Positions 23,857 through 32,364 of a stretch of 64,000 nucleotides of DNA are shown in pieces. The notes under the pieces were generated by a model that worked only from the letters and a program-made list of their open reading frames with translations, ran no database searches and had not been told where the DNA came from. The position numbers were made by a program, and so were the translations under genes. The DNA comes from Paractinoplanes rishiriensis (lineage in GTDB: Bacteria > Actinomycetota > Actinomycetes > Mycobacteriales > Micromonosporaceae): assembly GCF_016862375.1 (NCBI RefSeq), contig NZ_BOMV01000082.1, positions 62,001 to 126,000 on the forward strand, written 5' to 3'. The stretch's first letter is position 1; every line of letters begins with the position of its first letter.

Positions 23857-24819
23857 GTGTACCGCTTTCTGCTGACGCCGCGTTGGCTGGCCGCCGCCGC
23901 GTTGGCGGTTGCGGCCGCGGCGGTGATGGTGCTGCTCGGATTCTGGCAGTACCACCGCTATCAGGAACGCAGCGCCATCAATGATCGGATCGACGCGGCC
24001 GACTCGACGCCGCCCGTTCCGTTGACGTCGGTGCTCACTGCCCCGACCGCCGCGGGCACCGCCGGCCCGGCTGGCGAAAAGGCCGTGGCCTGGAAAAAGG
24101 TGACGCTGAGCGGTCGCTACGACCCGGCGCACGAGATCCAGGCCCGGGGCCGCACGGTCGCTGGTGATGTTGGTTATGAGATCGTGACGCCGCTCGTGCT
24201 GGCGGACGGTACGGCGGTGCTCGTGGACCGTGGCTGGGTGCCGGCGCCGGCCGGGGGAGCGTTGGCGGCGCCGACCGTGCCACCCGCTCCTGTGGGTGAC
24301 ATCACGGTAGTGGGACAACTTCACCTGTCGGAAAGTCGACCGGCACCGATCGAACGACGACACGGCCGGCTCGACACCCGGCGGATCTCGGTGCCCCGGC
24401 TTGCGCACGAGTTGCCATATCCCGTGTACGGGGCGTACGTCCTGCTGACCGAGCAGACGCCCGCAGCCGACCAGTCCTTCAAGCGGGTGCCCATCCCGCA
24501 CGAGGATGCGTGGCAGAACGGCGGTTACTCGGTGCAGTGGTGGCTGTTCGCCGGGATGGCGCTGTTCGCCTTCGGATGGCAGGCGCGCAAGGAGGCGCAG
24601 ACGCGAGCGGGCAAGCCGGCGGTGAAGGCCGACCGGGTCGCGACCGCCGATCGCAAACGGCCCGCGCGCGAAGCGGACGAGCCGATGGACCGCGTCGAGG
24701 CCGCGGACCGCAAACGAGCCGCGCGCGACGAGGAGCCGATGGACCGCGTCGAGGCGGCCGACCGCAAGCGGGCCGCGGAGGCGGAGCGGAAACTCGCGGC
24801 GCAGAGCGGCCAAGACTAG
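23857..24819 (+). CDS. SURF1-family cytochrome oxidase assembly protein
   Basis: A 320-residue membrane protein. Transmembrane helix 1 is at about 10-30 just after PRWL (LGFWQYHRYQER), and helix 2 at about 228-246 (WWLFAGMALFAFGWQ). The extracytoplasmic SURF1 domain between them includes GYEIVTPLVLADG and VLVDRGWVP. SURF1 helps insert heme a into aa3 oxidase. The GTG start gives the standard N-terminus. The cytoplasmic C-terminus, rich in Arg, Asp and Glu, carries an 18-residue repeat (EPMDRVEAADRKRAAR), which is unusual. A CtaJ-like oxidase subunit gene lies at 46360. Confidence 0.92.
   Translation: MYRFLLTPRWLAAAALAVAAAAVMVLLGFWQYHRYQERSAINDRIDAADSTPPVPLTSVLTAPTAAGTAGPAGEKAVAWKKVTLSGRYDPAHEIQARGRTVAGDVGYEIVTPLVLADGTAVLVDRGWVPAPAGGALAAPTVPPAPVGDITVVGQLHLSESRPAPIERRHGRLDTRRISVPRLAHELPYPVYGAYVLLTEQTPAADQSFKRVPIPHEDAWQNGGYSVQWWLFAGMALFAFGWQARKEAQTRAGKPAVKADRVATADRKRPAREADEPMDRVEAADRKRAARDEEPMDRVEAADRKRAAEAERKLAAQSGQD
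24679..24786 (+). repeat. Two 54-bp tandem repeats at the 3' end of the SURF1 gene
   Basis: Units begin at 24679 and 24733 with GAGCCGATGGACCGCGTCGA and encode EPMDRVEAADRKRAAR. A degenerate third copy (ATADRKRPAR) precedes them near 24640. All are in frame and give a charged, probably helical tail. Confidence 0.85.
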
Positions 24820-24829
24820 GGTCACGCCC

Positions 24830-25282
24830 ATGAGTTCGCCGAGCGACCCATGGGGCGTTCCGGCCCCTGCCCCCAACGATCCGTGGACCGCGCCGCAGCC
24901 GGCGGCACCGGTGACCGGCGCTCCCGAGGCCGGGCCCGTCATCGTGCAGATCGCCGAGATCTCGGTGACCTCGACGACCGTGCACACGCCGGCCGGCGAC
25001 ATCCCGCTGGCCGGCTCGCAGTGGCAGGTCAACGACTACTGGATCAGCCAGCAGCGGATCCCGCGGTGGGCGATCGCCGCGGCGATCGTGGGGTTCTGCG
25101 TGCTCACGGTGTTCAGCCTGCTGTTCCTGCTGATCAAGGAGTCGGTGATGCAGGGCACGGTCCAGGTGACCGTGACAAACGGCACACGTCAATACGTCGC
25201 CCGCATCCCAGCACGTGATCAGTCCGTGGTGACGACCATCAATCAACAGGTCAATTACGTACGCATGCTTGCCGCTCTTTAG
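24830..25282 (+). CDS. Hypothetical single-pass membrane protein
   Basis: A 150-residue protein with a Pro-rich N-terminus (SDPWG and NDPW motifs), a middle beta-like part (IAEISVTSTTVHTP), one transmembrane helix at about 82-105 (IAAAIVGFCVLTVFSLLFLL) and a short exterior domain with VQVTVTNGTRQYVARIP. It starts 10 bp after the SURF1 gene and is probably co-transcribed. It overlaps the convergent ligB by 4 bp. No family is recognised. Confidence 0.75.
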   Translation: MSSPSDPWGVPAPAPNDPWTAPQPAAPVTGAPEAGPVIVQIAEISVTSTTVHTPAGDIPLAGSQWQVNDYWISQQRIPRWAIAAAIVGFCVLTVFSLLFLLIKESVMQGTVQVTVTNGTRQYVARIPARDQSVVTTINQQVNYVRMLAAL

Positions 25283-26793
25283 CCTTTGCCGCCGATCGCG
25301 CGCACCATGTCGATCGTGTCCGCCTCGGCCGCCGGTTTGTCGTCGCGGTAGCGCAGCACGCGCGCGAACCGCAGTGCCACCCCGCCCGGGTAGCGCGGCG
25401 AGGTCTGCACCCCGTCGAACGCGATCTCGACGACCTGCTCCGGTCGCACCTCGACCACCCAGCCGTTGTCGGAGACCGCGAGCTGCTGGAACCGCTCGGT
25501 CTGCCAGCGCAGCAACTCGTCGGTCAGCCCCTTGAACGTCTTGCCCAGCATCACGAACCCGCCGGTCTCGGGGTCACGCGCGCCGAGGTGGAGGTTGGAC
25601 AGCCAGCCCTTGCGCCGGCCGTGCCCCCACTCGACCGCGAGCACCACGAGGTCGAGCGTGTGCCTGGGTTTGACCTTGACCCAGGCCGAGCCGCGGCGGC
25701 CCACGTCGTACGGCGCCTCGGCGGCCTTGATCACGACGCCTTCCTGCCCGGCGGCCAGCGCGGCCGCGAACGCCGCCGCGGCCTCCTCCTCGCCGGTCGC
25801 CGTGCTGCGCCCCACGATCAGCTGCGCCGGGAGCGCGTCGTCGAGGGCCTGCCAGCGCACCCGGCCCGGCTCGTCGAGCAGGTCGGTGCCGTCGAGGTGG
25901 AGCAGGTCGAAGAAGTATGGAGTGAGCGTCACCGGCGCCGCCCCGCGGGTCGCGGCCCGGCTCGCCGTCTCCTGGAACGGCCGGGGCCGCCCGCTCGGGT
26001 CGAGCGCCATCGCCTCGCCGTCCAGTACGGCCTCGCGGACCGGCAGCTTGCGCACCAGTTCGACGACCTCGGGCATCCGGGCGGTGATGTCGTCGAGGCT
26101 GCGGGTGAAGACGGCCACCTCGTCGCCGGAGCGGTGCACCTGGATGCGAATGCCGTCGAGCTTGACGTCGACGGTCGCCGGCACGCCGGTGGCCAGCAGC
26201 GCGGCTCCCACGTCGGGCGCGCTCTGCGCCAGCATCGGCGTCAGCGGCGTGCCGACCCGCAGGCTGATCTCGGCGAGCGCCGCCGCGCCGCCGGTCAGTG
26301 CCGCCACCGCGACCTGCTTGAGGTCACCGGAGAGCAGCAGTGCCCGTCGCACCGCGGTGACCGGCACCTCGGCCGCCTTGGCAATGGCGTCGGCGAGCAG
26401 TCCCGCCTGCGCGCCCTGCCGCAGCTCACCGCTGAACAACCCGATCAGCAGCCGCTGCTCGTCGGCCGTGGCCGCCCCGAACAGCGCCCCCAGCAACTCC
26501 CGGCGCCGGGCCTGCGATCCGGCGCCCGCGACCACCGAGATCTCGGCAATCGCCGCATCGACCCCGCCCACGGTCAGCGTTGCCTCGGCGGCGGGCGGCG
26601 GCCGATCACGCAGGCTCGCATAGCCCACGCCCGTCTGCCGCTGCCGCAACTCGCCGGCAAGGTAGGCCGAACCGGCCGCGATCTCGTCGGGATCGAGCCG
26701 GCGCAGCGCCTCGGCCAGGAGTTCGATCTTGGCCTTGCGCCCGGACACAGCTGATACGGCAGCGGAGGTGGCTGCCAGGTCGAGGAACCGCAC
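25279..26793 (-). CDS. ligB: ATP-dependent DNA ligase LigB
   Basis: A 504-residue ligase matching mycobacterial LigB in length and sequence. An N-terminal DNA-binding domain covers about 1-190. The adenylation domain starts with motif I VDVKLDGIRIQ (catalytic Lys), and motifs PFQETASR, EGVVIKA and WVKVKP follow. The OB domain runs to the end (LSNLHLGARDPETGGFVMLGKTF). It seals nicks with ATP alongside NAD-dependent LigA and probably serves repair. GTG at 26793 fits the family N-terminus and sits in the loop of a 14-bp hairpin. The gene upstream on the same strand carries a LexA box. Confidence 0.95.
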   Translation of the reverse strand: MRFLDLAATSAAVSAVSGRKAKIELLAEALRRLDPDEIAAGSAYLAGELRQRQTGVGYASLRDRPPPAAEATLTVGGVDAAIAEISVVAGAGSQARRRELLGALFGAATADEQRLLIGLFSGELRQGAQAGLLADAIAKAAEVPVTAVRRALLLSGDLKQVAVAALTGGAAALAEISLRVGTPLTPMLAQSAPDVGAALLATGVPATVDVKLDGIRIQVHRSGDEVAVFTRSLDDITARMPEVVELVRKLPVREAVLDGEAMALDPSGRPRPFQETASRAATRGAAPVTLTPYFFDLLHLDGTDLLDEPGRVRWQALDDALPAQLIVGRSTATGEEEAAAAFAAALAAGQEGVVIKAAEAPYDVGRRGSAWVKVKPRHTLDLVVLAVEWGHGRRKGWLSNLHLGARDPETGGFVMLGKTFKGLTDELLRWQTERFQQLAVSDNGWVVEVRPEQVVEIAFDGVQTSPRYPGGVALRFARVLRYRDDKPAAEADTIDMVRAIGGKG

Positions 26794-26815
26794 GGGCTCA
26801 TCCTGGCAGCCACCT
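26766..26815 (-). promoter_or_regulatory. Hairpin enclosing the ligB start codon
   Basis: AGGTGGCTGCCAGG (26802-26815 on the minus strand) pairs perfectly over 14 bp with CCTGGCAGCCACCT (26766-26779). The 22-nt loop contains the GTG start at 26793. In the mRNA this would place the ribosome site in or beside the stem and could limit translation. It may be coincidence of coding sequence, but a perfect 14-mer is unlikely by chance. Confidence 0.55.
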
Positions 26816-26918
26816 ACGACAATTTCGCCCGGTCCAGCTGGTTGGCGGCGACCCGCGCCCTGACTGGCTAGCCGCACCGGACGACCCGCGCGCTCCCCCG
26901 TTTGTGAACGCGCGCGAC

Positions 26919-27215
26919 TCAGGCGGCCAGCGGCTCCTCGATGCGGAACCCACGGGCCCGCACCGCATCGGCCACGCGACTCAGCTGCGCGTCGATGGCG
27001 CACAGAGTCGCCGAGATCTCCTCAAGATCCTGATGCAGGGCAGAGTCGTCCCACTCGGACACGTTGACCTGATCGAGCGCCCGCACGGCCGCCCGCAGCC
27101 GGGCAATGGACTCGAGACGCTCACGATTGCGAAGTCGATCGATGGCGTTGCGCGGCCCGACGGGCATCGGCCGCACCACCAGGGACACCGAAGCAGGCTC
27201 ATCATTCGAACGCAT
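26919..27215 (-). CDS. 98-aa protein under a predicted LexA (SOS) box
   Basis: A 98-residue soluble protein of unknown function. The N-terminal 25 residues contain SLVVRPMPVGPRNAIDRLRNR; the rest is helical with coiled-coil character (IARLRAAVRALDQV, LEEISATLCAIDAQLSRVADAV). A TAGGAT -10 box ends 7 nt before the ATG, so the transcript is probably leaderless. A perfect TCGAAC-N4-GTTCGA LexA site covers the start codon. ligB follows 125 bp downstream on the same strand. DNA-damage induction is therefore expected; its biochemical role is open. Confidence 0.75.
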   Translation of the reverse strand: MRSNDEPASVSLVVRPMPVGPRNAIDRLRNRERLESIARLRAAVRALDQVNVSEWDDSALHQDLEEISATLCAIDAQLSRVADAVRARGFRIEEPLAA

Positions 27216-27221
27216 GTTCGA
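27206..27221 (-). promoter_or_regulatory. Perfect LexA/SOS box
   Basis: TCGAACGCATGTTCGA matches the actinobacterial (mycobacterial) SOS consensus TCGAAC-N4-GTTCGA in all twelve fixed positions. It directly follows a -10 hexamer TAGGAT (27223-27228 read on the minus strand) and spans the ATG at 27215. Bound LexA would block transcription initiation. No other perfect copy was seen in the window. Confidence 0.8.
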
Positions 27222-27236
27222 GATCCTAACAGGATC
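27222..27236 (-). promoter_or_regulatory. -10 element inside a GATCCT-n3-AGGATC palindrome
   Basis: GATCCTGTTAGGATC is an odd palindrome with 6-bp arms on the minus strand. It contains TAGGAT, a good actinobacterial -10, followed by 7 nt and then the ATG of the 98-aa gene. A -35 hexamer is not obvious. It may be a second operator beside the LexA box. Confidence 0.5.
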
Positions 27237-27407
27237 GAAGTGGCCCGCGCACCCATGTCACCTCGCCGGTGTCATCCGCCGGGGATGAGGTGAACCGATG
27301 CTCGACCGGAAACCAGCCCTGCCGTGAAAACGCCCCTTCTCGGCACCGAAACTGTCGTACCCCACCCGTAACGTGGTGTTAACAAGAACGACCGAAGGAG
27401 GACGACC

Positions 27408-28025
27408 GTGGCCGACCGTGTGCCGCTGGACTTCGACCCGCCGGTTCGTGTGCTGCGAGCTTTGTTGCTCGGTGTCGACGACGACGAGCTGGCCGGGCCT
27501 ACCCCCTGCCCGGACTGGAGCGTCGCGGCTCTGCTGGATCACCTGATGGGTCTGTCCCATGCGTTCACGCAGGCCGCTCGCAAACGGGTCGACGCTCCGG
27601 GCACCGCCGCACCGCCGCCGTCGCCCTCCGCGCAGCATCTGTCCCGCCATTGGCGCAGCCGGTTGCCGGTCCTCCTCGAAGACCTGGCCACCGCGTGGAA
27701 AGACCAGGCCGCCTGGGCCGGCACCTCGCGGGCCGGCGGCGTGACCATGCCCGCCGCCGAGCTGGGTGTCGTCGCGATGAATGAGTTGATCATGCACAGC
27801 TGGGATCTCGCCCGCGCCACCGGCCAGGACTACGCGGCCGACCCGCGCATCCTGGAGACGCTGATCGAGTTCCTGGCCCAGGGCCCGGCCGAGGGCACGC
27901 CCGGCCTGTTCGGCCCGGCCGTCCCCACCGACAGCGAGGCCTCCCTGCTCGACCAGACCGTCGCCCGAGCCGGCCGTGACCCGCGCTGGCGCCGCCCACC
28001 CCGCCGCCGAGCCACCGCGGCCTGA
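27408..28025 (+). CDS. TIGR03086-type DinB/maleylpyruvate-isomerase-like metal protein
   Basis: A 205-residue helical-bundle protein of the mycothiol-dependent maleylpyruvate isomerase/DinB superfamily. It has the N-terminal TPCPDWSVAALLDHLMG (first metal His) and the later MNELIMHSWDLARATGQ (second His). Members bind a divalent metal and often use mycothiol; the substrate is unknown. GAAGGAGG lies before the GTG start. It is monocistronic. The C-terminus after about 190 is an Arg-rich low-complexity tail. Confidence 0.85.
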   Translation: MADRVPLDFDPPVRVLRALLLGVDDDELAGPTPCPDWSVAALLDHLMGLSHAFTQAARKRVDAPGTAAPPPSPSAQHLSRHWRSRLPVLLEDLATAWKDQAAWAGTSRAGGVTMPAAELGVVAMNELIMHSWDLARATGQDYAADPRILETLIEFLAQGPAEGTPGLFGPAVPTDSEASLLDQTVARAGRDPRWRRPPRRRATAA

Positions 28026-28060
28026 CGCCACGGGAGGTCCACCCTATTAACACTTATTAA

Positions 28061-30166
28061 TTAGGTGAGCTTCTTCGACGGCGGGGTGAACTTCCTCTTC
28101 GGCTCTCCGTCGAGGGCGTCGCGCAGCGTCTGGGCCACTGTCATCTTCGACATGGTGCTGCGGCCCGACCCCACGTGGTTCGTCGGGTCGTCGGGGTCGG
28201 CCACGAATGCCGCCGCCGCCATCTGGGGGGTGAAGCCGCAGAACCACGCGGCCTTGTTGTCGTCGGTGGTGCCGCTCTTGCCGGCCACCGGACGGCGCAG
28301 CGTGCCGTACACCATCGAGCTGGTGCCCCAGCCGCCGCAGCCGCCCTTCTCGGCGCCGTAACCCGTCACGCAGCGGGCCGCGTCGGTGGCGGCCCGGGCC
28401 ACCTCGACGGGCACCGCGCGGTGGCAGCGCGGCGCGGCCACCAGCTTGCCGCCGAACTTGGAGTTGGTGCCGTCGGGGTTGCGGATCAGCTTGACCGGCA
28501 GCGGCTGGCAGTAGTTGCCCTCGGCCGCGAGCGTGGCGAACACGTTCGCCATCTCGATCGGGGTCGCGTCGCTCACCCCGAGCGTGAAGGCACCCCACCC
28601 GGAGGCGTGCTCGGGGGTGGCCAGCTTGCGGTCGATGTCGGTGCGCCAGGCCAGGCCCAGGCGCTCGGCCATCTTGACCGCCTTGTCCGCGCCGACCTTC
28701 TCCTCCAGCTGGACGAAGTACGTGTTCACCGACTTGCCGAAGCCGCTCCACATGTTCTGCCGGCCGGTCATCGACTTCGTCGAGTTCTTGGGGCACCAGT
28801 GGATGCCGCAGGTTGCCGGGCCGGGGGCGGTGATGTATTTCGACACGTAGCGCTGCGGCGAATAGAACGACGTGCTCAGCGGCATGCCCTCTTCGAGCGC
28901 CGCCAGCAGGGTGAAGATCTTGAACGTGGAGCCGGCCTGGTAGCCCGCCATGGTGCCGCCGCCGAGGAGCGGGTTGACCGTGTTGGGGTAGTTGCCCTTC
29001 TTCTCGTTCGGGTCCAGCGAGTACCGGCGGTTCACGGCCATGCTGACGATGCGCCCGGTGCCCGGCTCGATCAGCACTTCGCCGTGCGCGTACCGGCTCT
29101 TCTTCTTCTCTTTTTTCAGGACGTGCCGCATCGCGATCGACTGGATTCTCGGGTCCAGCGACGTGACCACCTTGTATCCGCCACGGCGCAGGTTGCGCTC
29201 GCGATCCTCGGGGGTTTTGCCGAACGCCGGCTGCTCGCGCCACCACGACTTGAAGTAGTCGCAGAAGAATCCCCAGTCGTTGTTCTTGTCGGCGATCGAC
29301 ATGCAGTCGTTGGGCGGCGAGCTGAGCTTCAGCTTGATCTTCGCCTTCTTGGCGTCGGCGGCCTGCGAGCGGCTGATCGCATTGATCTTGAGCATCTGGT
29401 CGATCACGTAGTTGCGCCGGTCGGTGGCCGCCTCCTGGTCCTGGGTCGCCGGGTCGTAGGCGGACGGCGCCTTCACCAGCCCGGCCAGCAGCGCCGACTC
29501 GGTCAGGTTGAGGTCCCGGGGCAGCTTCGAGAAGAAGACCTGCGCTGCGGCGAAGATCCCGTACGCCCGATGGCCGAAGTACGCCGAATTCAGGTAGCGC
29601 TCCAGGATCTCCTGCTTGGAGATCCGCTTCTCCAGTTCGATGGCCATCCGCATCTCGCGCAGCTTCCGCGACGTCGTCTGCTCGGTGGCCTCCAGCGCCT
29701 GCTTCGGCGTCTTGGCACCGTCCCGCAGCGCCATCCGCACGTACTGCATGGTCAGCGTCGACGCGCCCTGCGAGATGCCGCCGGCCTGCCGGTTCGCCAC
29801 GAACGCGCGGGCCACGCCCTTGGGGTCGACGCCGTGGTGCTCGTAGAAGCGGCTGTCCTCGGACGCCACGATCGCCTGGATCACGTACGGGGACATCTCC
29901 TCCAGCCCCAGTGGCCGGCGGTGTTCCTCGTAGAACATCGTCATCAGGGTCTTGCCGTCCTTGGCGTAGACGTATGTCGTCTGCGCGCTGGGTACCTCGA
30001 TGAGTTCCTCGGGCAGGCTCTGCAACGCCTCGGTGCCGGCTTTCACCCCGATCCCGGCGAGGGCGGCGAGCGGATAGGCCAGGCCGGCGACCACGAGTCC
30101 CGCGATCAGGCCGGCCCGGACGAGGGGAGCGATCTTTCCGGCAGCCACACCACGAAGGTATTTCAA
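28061..30166 (-). CDS. Class A penicillin-binding protein
   Basis: A 701-residue bifunctional peptidoglycan synthase. One N-terminal transmembrane helix lies at about 17-40. The GT51 glycosyltransferase has EDSRFYEHHGVD near 101 and KRISKQEILERYLN. The transpeptidase has the SxxK motif AGSTFK near Ser413, SVN near 477 and KSGTT near 629. It polymerises glycan and cross-links peptides outside the membrane. It is divergent from cobC across 76 bp. It ends in a short basic tail rather than the long Pro-rich tail of PonA proteins. Confidence 0.95.
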   Translation of the reverse strand: MKYLRGVAAGKIAPLVRAGLIAGLVVAGLAYPLAALAGIGVKAGTEALQSLPEELIEVPSAQTTYVYAKDGKTLMTMFYEEHRRPLGLEEMSPYVIQAIVASEDSRFYEHHGVDPKGVARAFVANRQAGGISQGASTLTMQYVRMALRDGAKTPKQALEATEQTTSRKLREMRMAIELEKRISKQEILERYLNSAYFGHRAYGIFAAAQVFFSKLPRDLNLTESALLAGLVKAPSAYDPATQDQEAATDRRNYVIDQMLKINAISRSQAADAKKAKIKLKLSSPPNDCMSIADKNNDWGFFCDYFKSWWREQPAFGKTPEDRERNLRRGGYKVVTSLDPRIQSIAMRHVLKKEKKKSRYAHGEVLIEPGTGRIVSMAVNRRYSLDPNEKKGNYPNTVNPLLGGGTMAGYQAGSTFKIFTLLAALEEGMPLSTSFYSPQRYVSKYITAPGPATCGIHWCPKNSTKSMTGRQNMWSGFGKSVNTYFVQLEEKVGADKAVKMAERLGLAWRTDIDRKLATPEHASGWGAFTLGVSDATPIEMANVFATLAAEGNYCQPLPVKLIRNPDGTNSKFGGKLVAAPRCHRAVPVEVARAATDAARCVTGYGAEKGGCGGWGTSSMVYGTLRRPVAGKSGTTDDNKAAWFCGFTPQMAAAAFVADPDDPTNHVGSGRSTMSKMTVAQTLRDALDGEPKRKFTPPSKKLT

Positions 30167-30242
30167 AATCGCTCATATGCTCATGAAACGGCTGAAGTGA
30201 GGTCGTGATTACTGTCCGGACCGGGTCCGGCATGCTGAAGCC

Positions 30243-31295
30243 ATGACGATCGACCTCGGCCACCACGGCGACAGCGAGGTGGGCGCGGGCCTGGTCGACC
30301 TCGCAGTCAACGTCCGGCACGAGCCCATGCCGGACTGGCTGGCCGAACCGCTCGCGGCGTCGCTGACCCGGCTCGCCGCCTACCCGGACGCGGCCGGGGC
30401 CACCGCCGCGGTGGCCGCCAGGCACCGGCGTGACCCGGCCGAGGTGCTGCTCACCGCGGGGGCGGCCCAGGCGTTCGTGCTGCTCGCCCAGGCCCTGCGC
30501 GGCCGCCGGCGGCCGGTCGTGGTGCACCCGCAGTTCACCGAGCCGGAGGCCGCGCTGGCGCACGCCGGGCACCGGGTCGAGCGGGTGCTGCTGCGGGCCG
30601 GGGACGGCTTCCGGCTGGACCCGCGCCTCGTGCCGGACGACGCCGACCTGGTCTTCGTCGGCAATCCCACCAACCCCACCTCGGTACTGCACCCGGCCGG
30701 CACGATCGCCGAGCTGGCCCGCCCCGGGCGCGTGCTGGTGGTCGACGAGGCGTTTTCGGACACCACCCACCGCGTCGGCGTCGAGGGCGAGCCCGAGTCG
30801 CTGGCCGGGCGCCGCGATCTGCCCGGCCTGGTCGTGCTGCGCAGCCTCACCAAGACCTGGGGCCTGGCCGGCCTGCGGATCGGCTACCTGCTGGGCCCCG
30901 CCGACCTGCTCCCGCGCCTGATCGCCTGCCAGCCCCTCTGGGCCGTCTCGACGCCCGCGCTGGCCGCGGCCACCGCCTGTGCCTCGCCGGTCGCGGTGGC
31001 GGCCGAGCGGGAGATCGCGGTGCGCCTGGCCGCCGATCGCGACCATCTGCTGCGCCGGCTTGCGCACGTGCCGAAACTCACGGTGGGCGGCACTCCGGCC
31101 AGTGCATTTGTGGCCGTACGCCTGGCCGGCGCCGACAAAGTGCGCCTTGAGCTGCGGGAACGCGGCTATGCCGTGCGCCGCGGCGACACCTTTCCCGGCC
31201 TGGGCCCCGATTGGCTGCGCATCGCCGTGCGCGACACTGCGACCACCGACGCTTTCGTGCGGACTTTGACCGCAGTGCTTTTGGAGAAACCGTGA
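30243..31295 (+). CDS. cobC: CobC-type PLP aminotransferase/threonine-phosphate decarboxylase-like
   Basis: A 350-residue fold-type I PLP enzyme of the histidinol-phosphate aminotransferase family. PLP-contact motifs are FVGNPTNPT and VLVVDEAFSDT, the Schiff-base Lys is in SLTKTWGLAGLRIGYL, and C-terminal WLRIAVRD binds the carboxylate. Placement directly before cobT and cobA, and similarity to Rv2231c, support a role in making the aminopropanol arm of cobalamin. Activity as CobD-type decarboxylase is inferred. A 13-bp gap to cobT implies one operon. Confidence 0.9.
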   Translation: MTIDLGHHGDSEVGAGLVDLAVNVRHEPMPDWLAEPLAASLTRLAAYPDAAGATAAVAARHRRDPAEVLLTAGAAQAFVLLAQALRGRRRPVVVHPQFTEPEAALAHAGHRVERVLLRAGDGFRLDPRLVPDDADLVFVGNPTNPTSVLHPAGTIAELARPGRVLVVDEAFSDTTHRVGVEGEPESLAGRRDLPGLVVLRSLTKTWGLAGLRIGYLLGPADLLPRLIACQPLWAVSTPALAAATACASPVAVAAEREIAVRLAADRDHLLRRLAHVPKLTVGGTPASAFVAVRLAGADKVRLELRERGYAVRRGDTFPGLGPDWLRIAVRDTATTDAFVRTLTAVLLEKP

Positions 31296-31308
31296 ACGAG
31301 GAGCGAGC

Positions 31309-32364
31309 GTGACCCTGGAGAGGACCGTGGCGGCCATCCGTCCCGCCGACGAGCCGGCCATGGCCGCCGCGCGCGAGTTGCAGGCCCGGCTCACCAAGCC
31401 GGCCGGCTCGCTCGGCGCCCTGGAAGACCTGTCGGTGCGCCTGGCCGGCCTGGCCGGGACGTCGCCGCCGCCCCTGCCCGACCCGGCGGCGGTGGCGGTC
31501 TTCGCCGGCGACCACGGCGTGCACGCCCAGCGGGTCAGCCCGTGGCCGCAGGAGGTCACCGCCCAGATGGTCGCGAATTTCCTGGCCGGCGGAGCGGTGG
31601 TCAACGCCTTCGCCCGCCAGGCCGGAGCCCGCGTCGTGGTCGTTGATGTGGGGGTCGCCACGCCGGTGCCGACCGGCGGGCCCGGACTGATTGAGGCAAA
31701 CGTGCGGCGCGGGACCCGGGACATCACCGTCGAGGCGGCGCTGACCCGGGACGAGTGCCGGGCCGCCGTCGAGGCCGGCATCCGGATCGCCGGCGAGTTG
31801 GTCGAGGCGGGCGCAAAATGCCTGCTCACCGGCGATATGGGCATCGCCAACACGACGCCGGCGGCGGCTCTGATCGCGGCCTTCACCGGAACGGACCCGG
31901 CCGGCGTCACCGGCCGGGGGACCGGCATCGACGACGCCATGTATGCGCACAAGGTCGGTGTGGTCGCCGCCGCGCTGGCCCGGCACACGCCCGACCCGGC
32001 CGACCCGCTCGGCGTGCTGGCCTCGGTCGGCGGGCTCGAGCACGCCGCGCTGGCCGGCTTCGTGCTCGGTGCGGCCGCGCACCGCGTTCCGGTGATCATC
32101 GATGGGGTGATCGCCGTGTCGGGTGCGCTGGCCGCCGCCGCGTTCGCGCCGGATGCCGTCGCCGCCATGGTGGCCGGGCACCGTTCCGCCGAGCCGGGCG
32201 CCACCGTCGCGCTCGCGCACCTGGGGCTCGGCCCGCTGCTCGACCTGGGCATGCGGCTGGGCGAGGGCAGCGGCGCCGTGCTGGCCCTGCCGGTGGTCGC
32301 CGCCGCGGTCCGGGTGCTGCACGAGGTCGCCACGTTCGATGCGGCGGGAGTGTCCGAGAAATGA
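31309..32364 (+). CDS. cobT: Nicotinate-nucleotide--dimethylbenzimidazole phosphoribosyltransferase CobT
   Basis: A 351-residue enzyme that makes alpha-ribazole phosphate for the lower cobalamin ligand. Family marks are AGDHGVHAQRVSPWPQEVTAQMV, GDMGIANTTPAAAL, GRGTGID and the late LGEGSGAVLALPVV with its catalytic Glu. The GTG start is set by GAGGAG upstream. Its stop overlaps the next start (ATGA), coupling it to the methyltransferase. It is the middle gene of cobC-cobT-cobA. Confidence 0.96.
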   Translation: MTLERTVAAIRPADEPAMAAARELQARLTKPAGSLGALEDLSVRLAGLAGTSPPPLPDPAAVAVFAGDHGVHAQRVSPWPQEVTAQMVANFLAGGAVVNAFARQAGARVVVVDVGVATPVPTGGPGLIEANVRRGTRDITVEAALTRDECRAAVEAGIRIAGELVEAGAKCLLTGDMGIANTTPAAALIAAFTGTDPAGVTGRGTGIDDAMYAHKVGVVAAALARHTPDPADPLGVLASVGGLEHAALAGFVLGAAAHRVPVIIDGVIAVSGALAAAAFAPDAVAAMVAGHRSAEPGATVALAHLGLGPLLDLGMRLGEGSGAVLALPVVAAAVRVLHEVATFDAAGVSEK

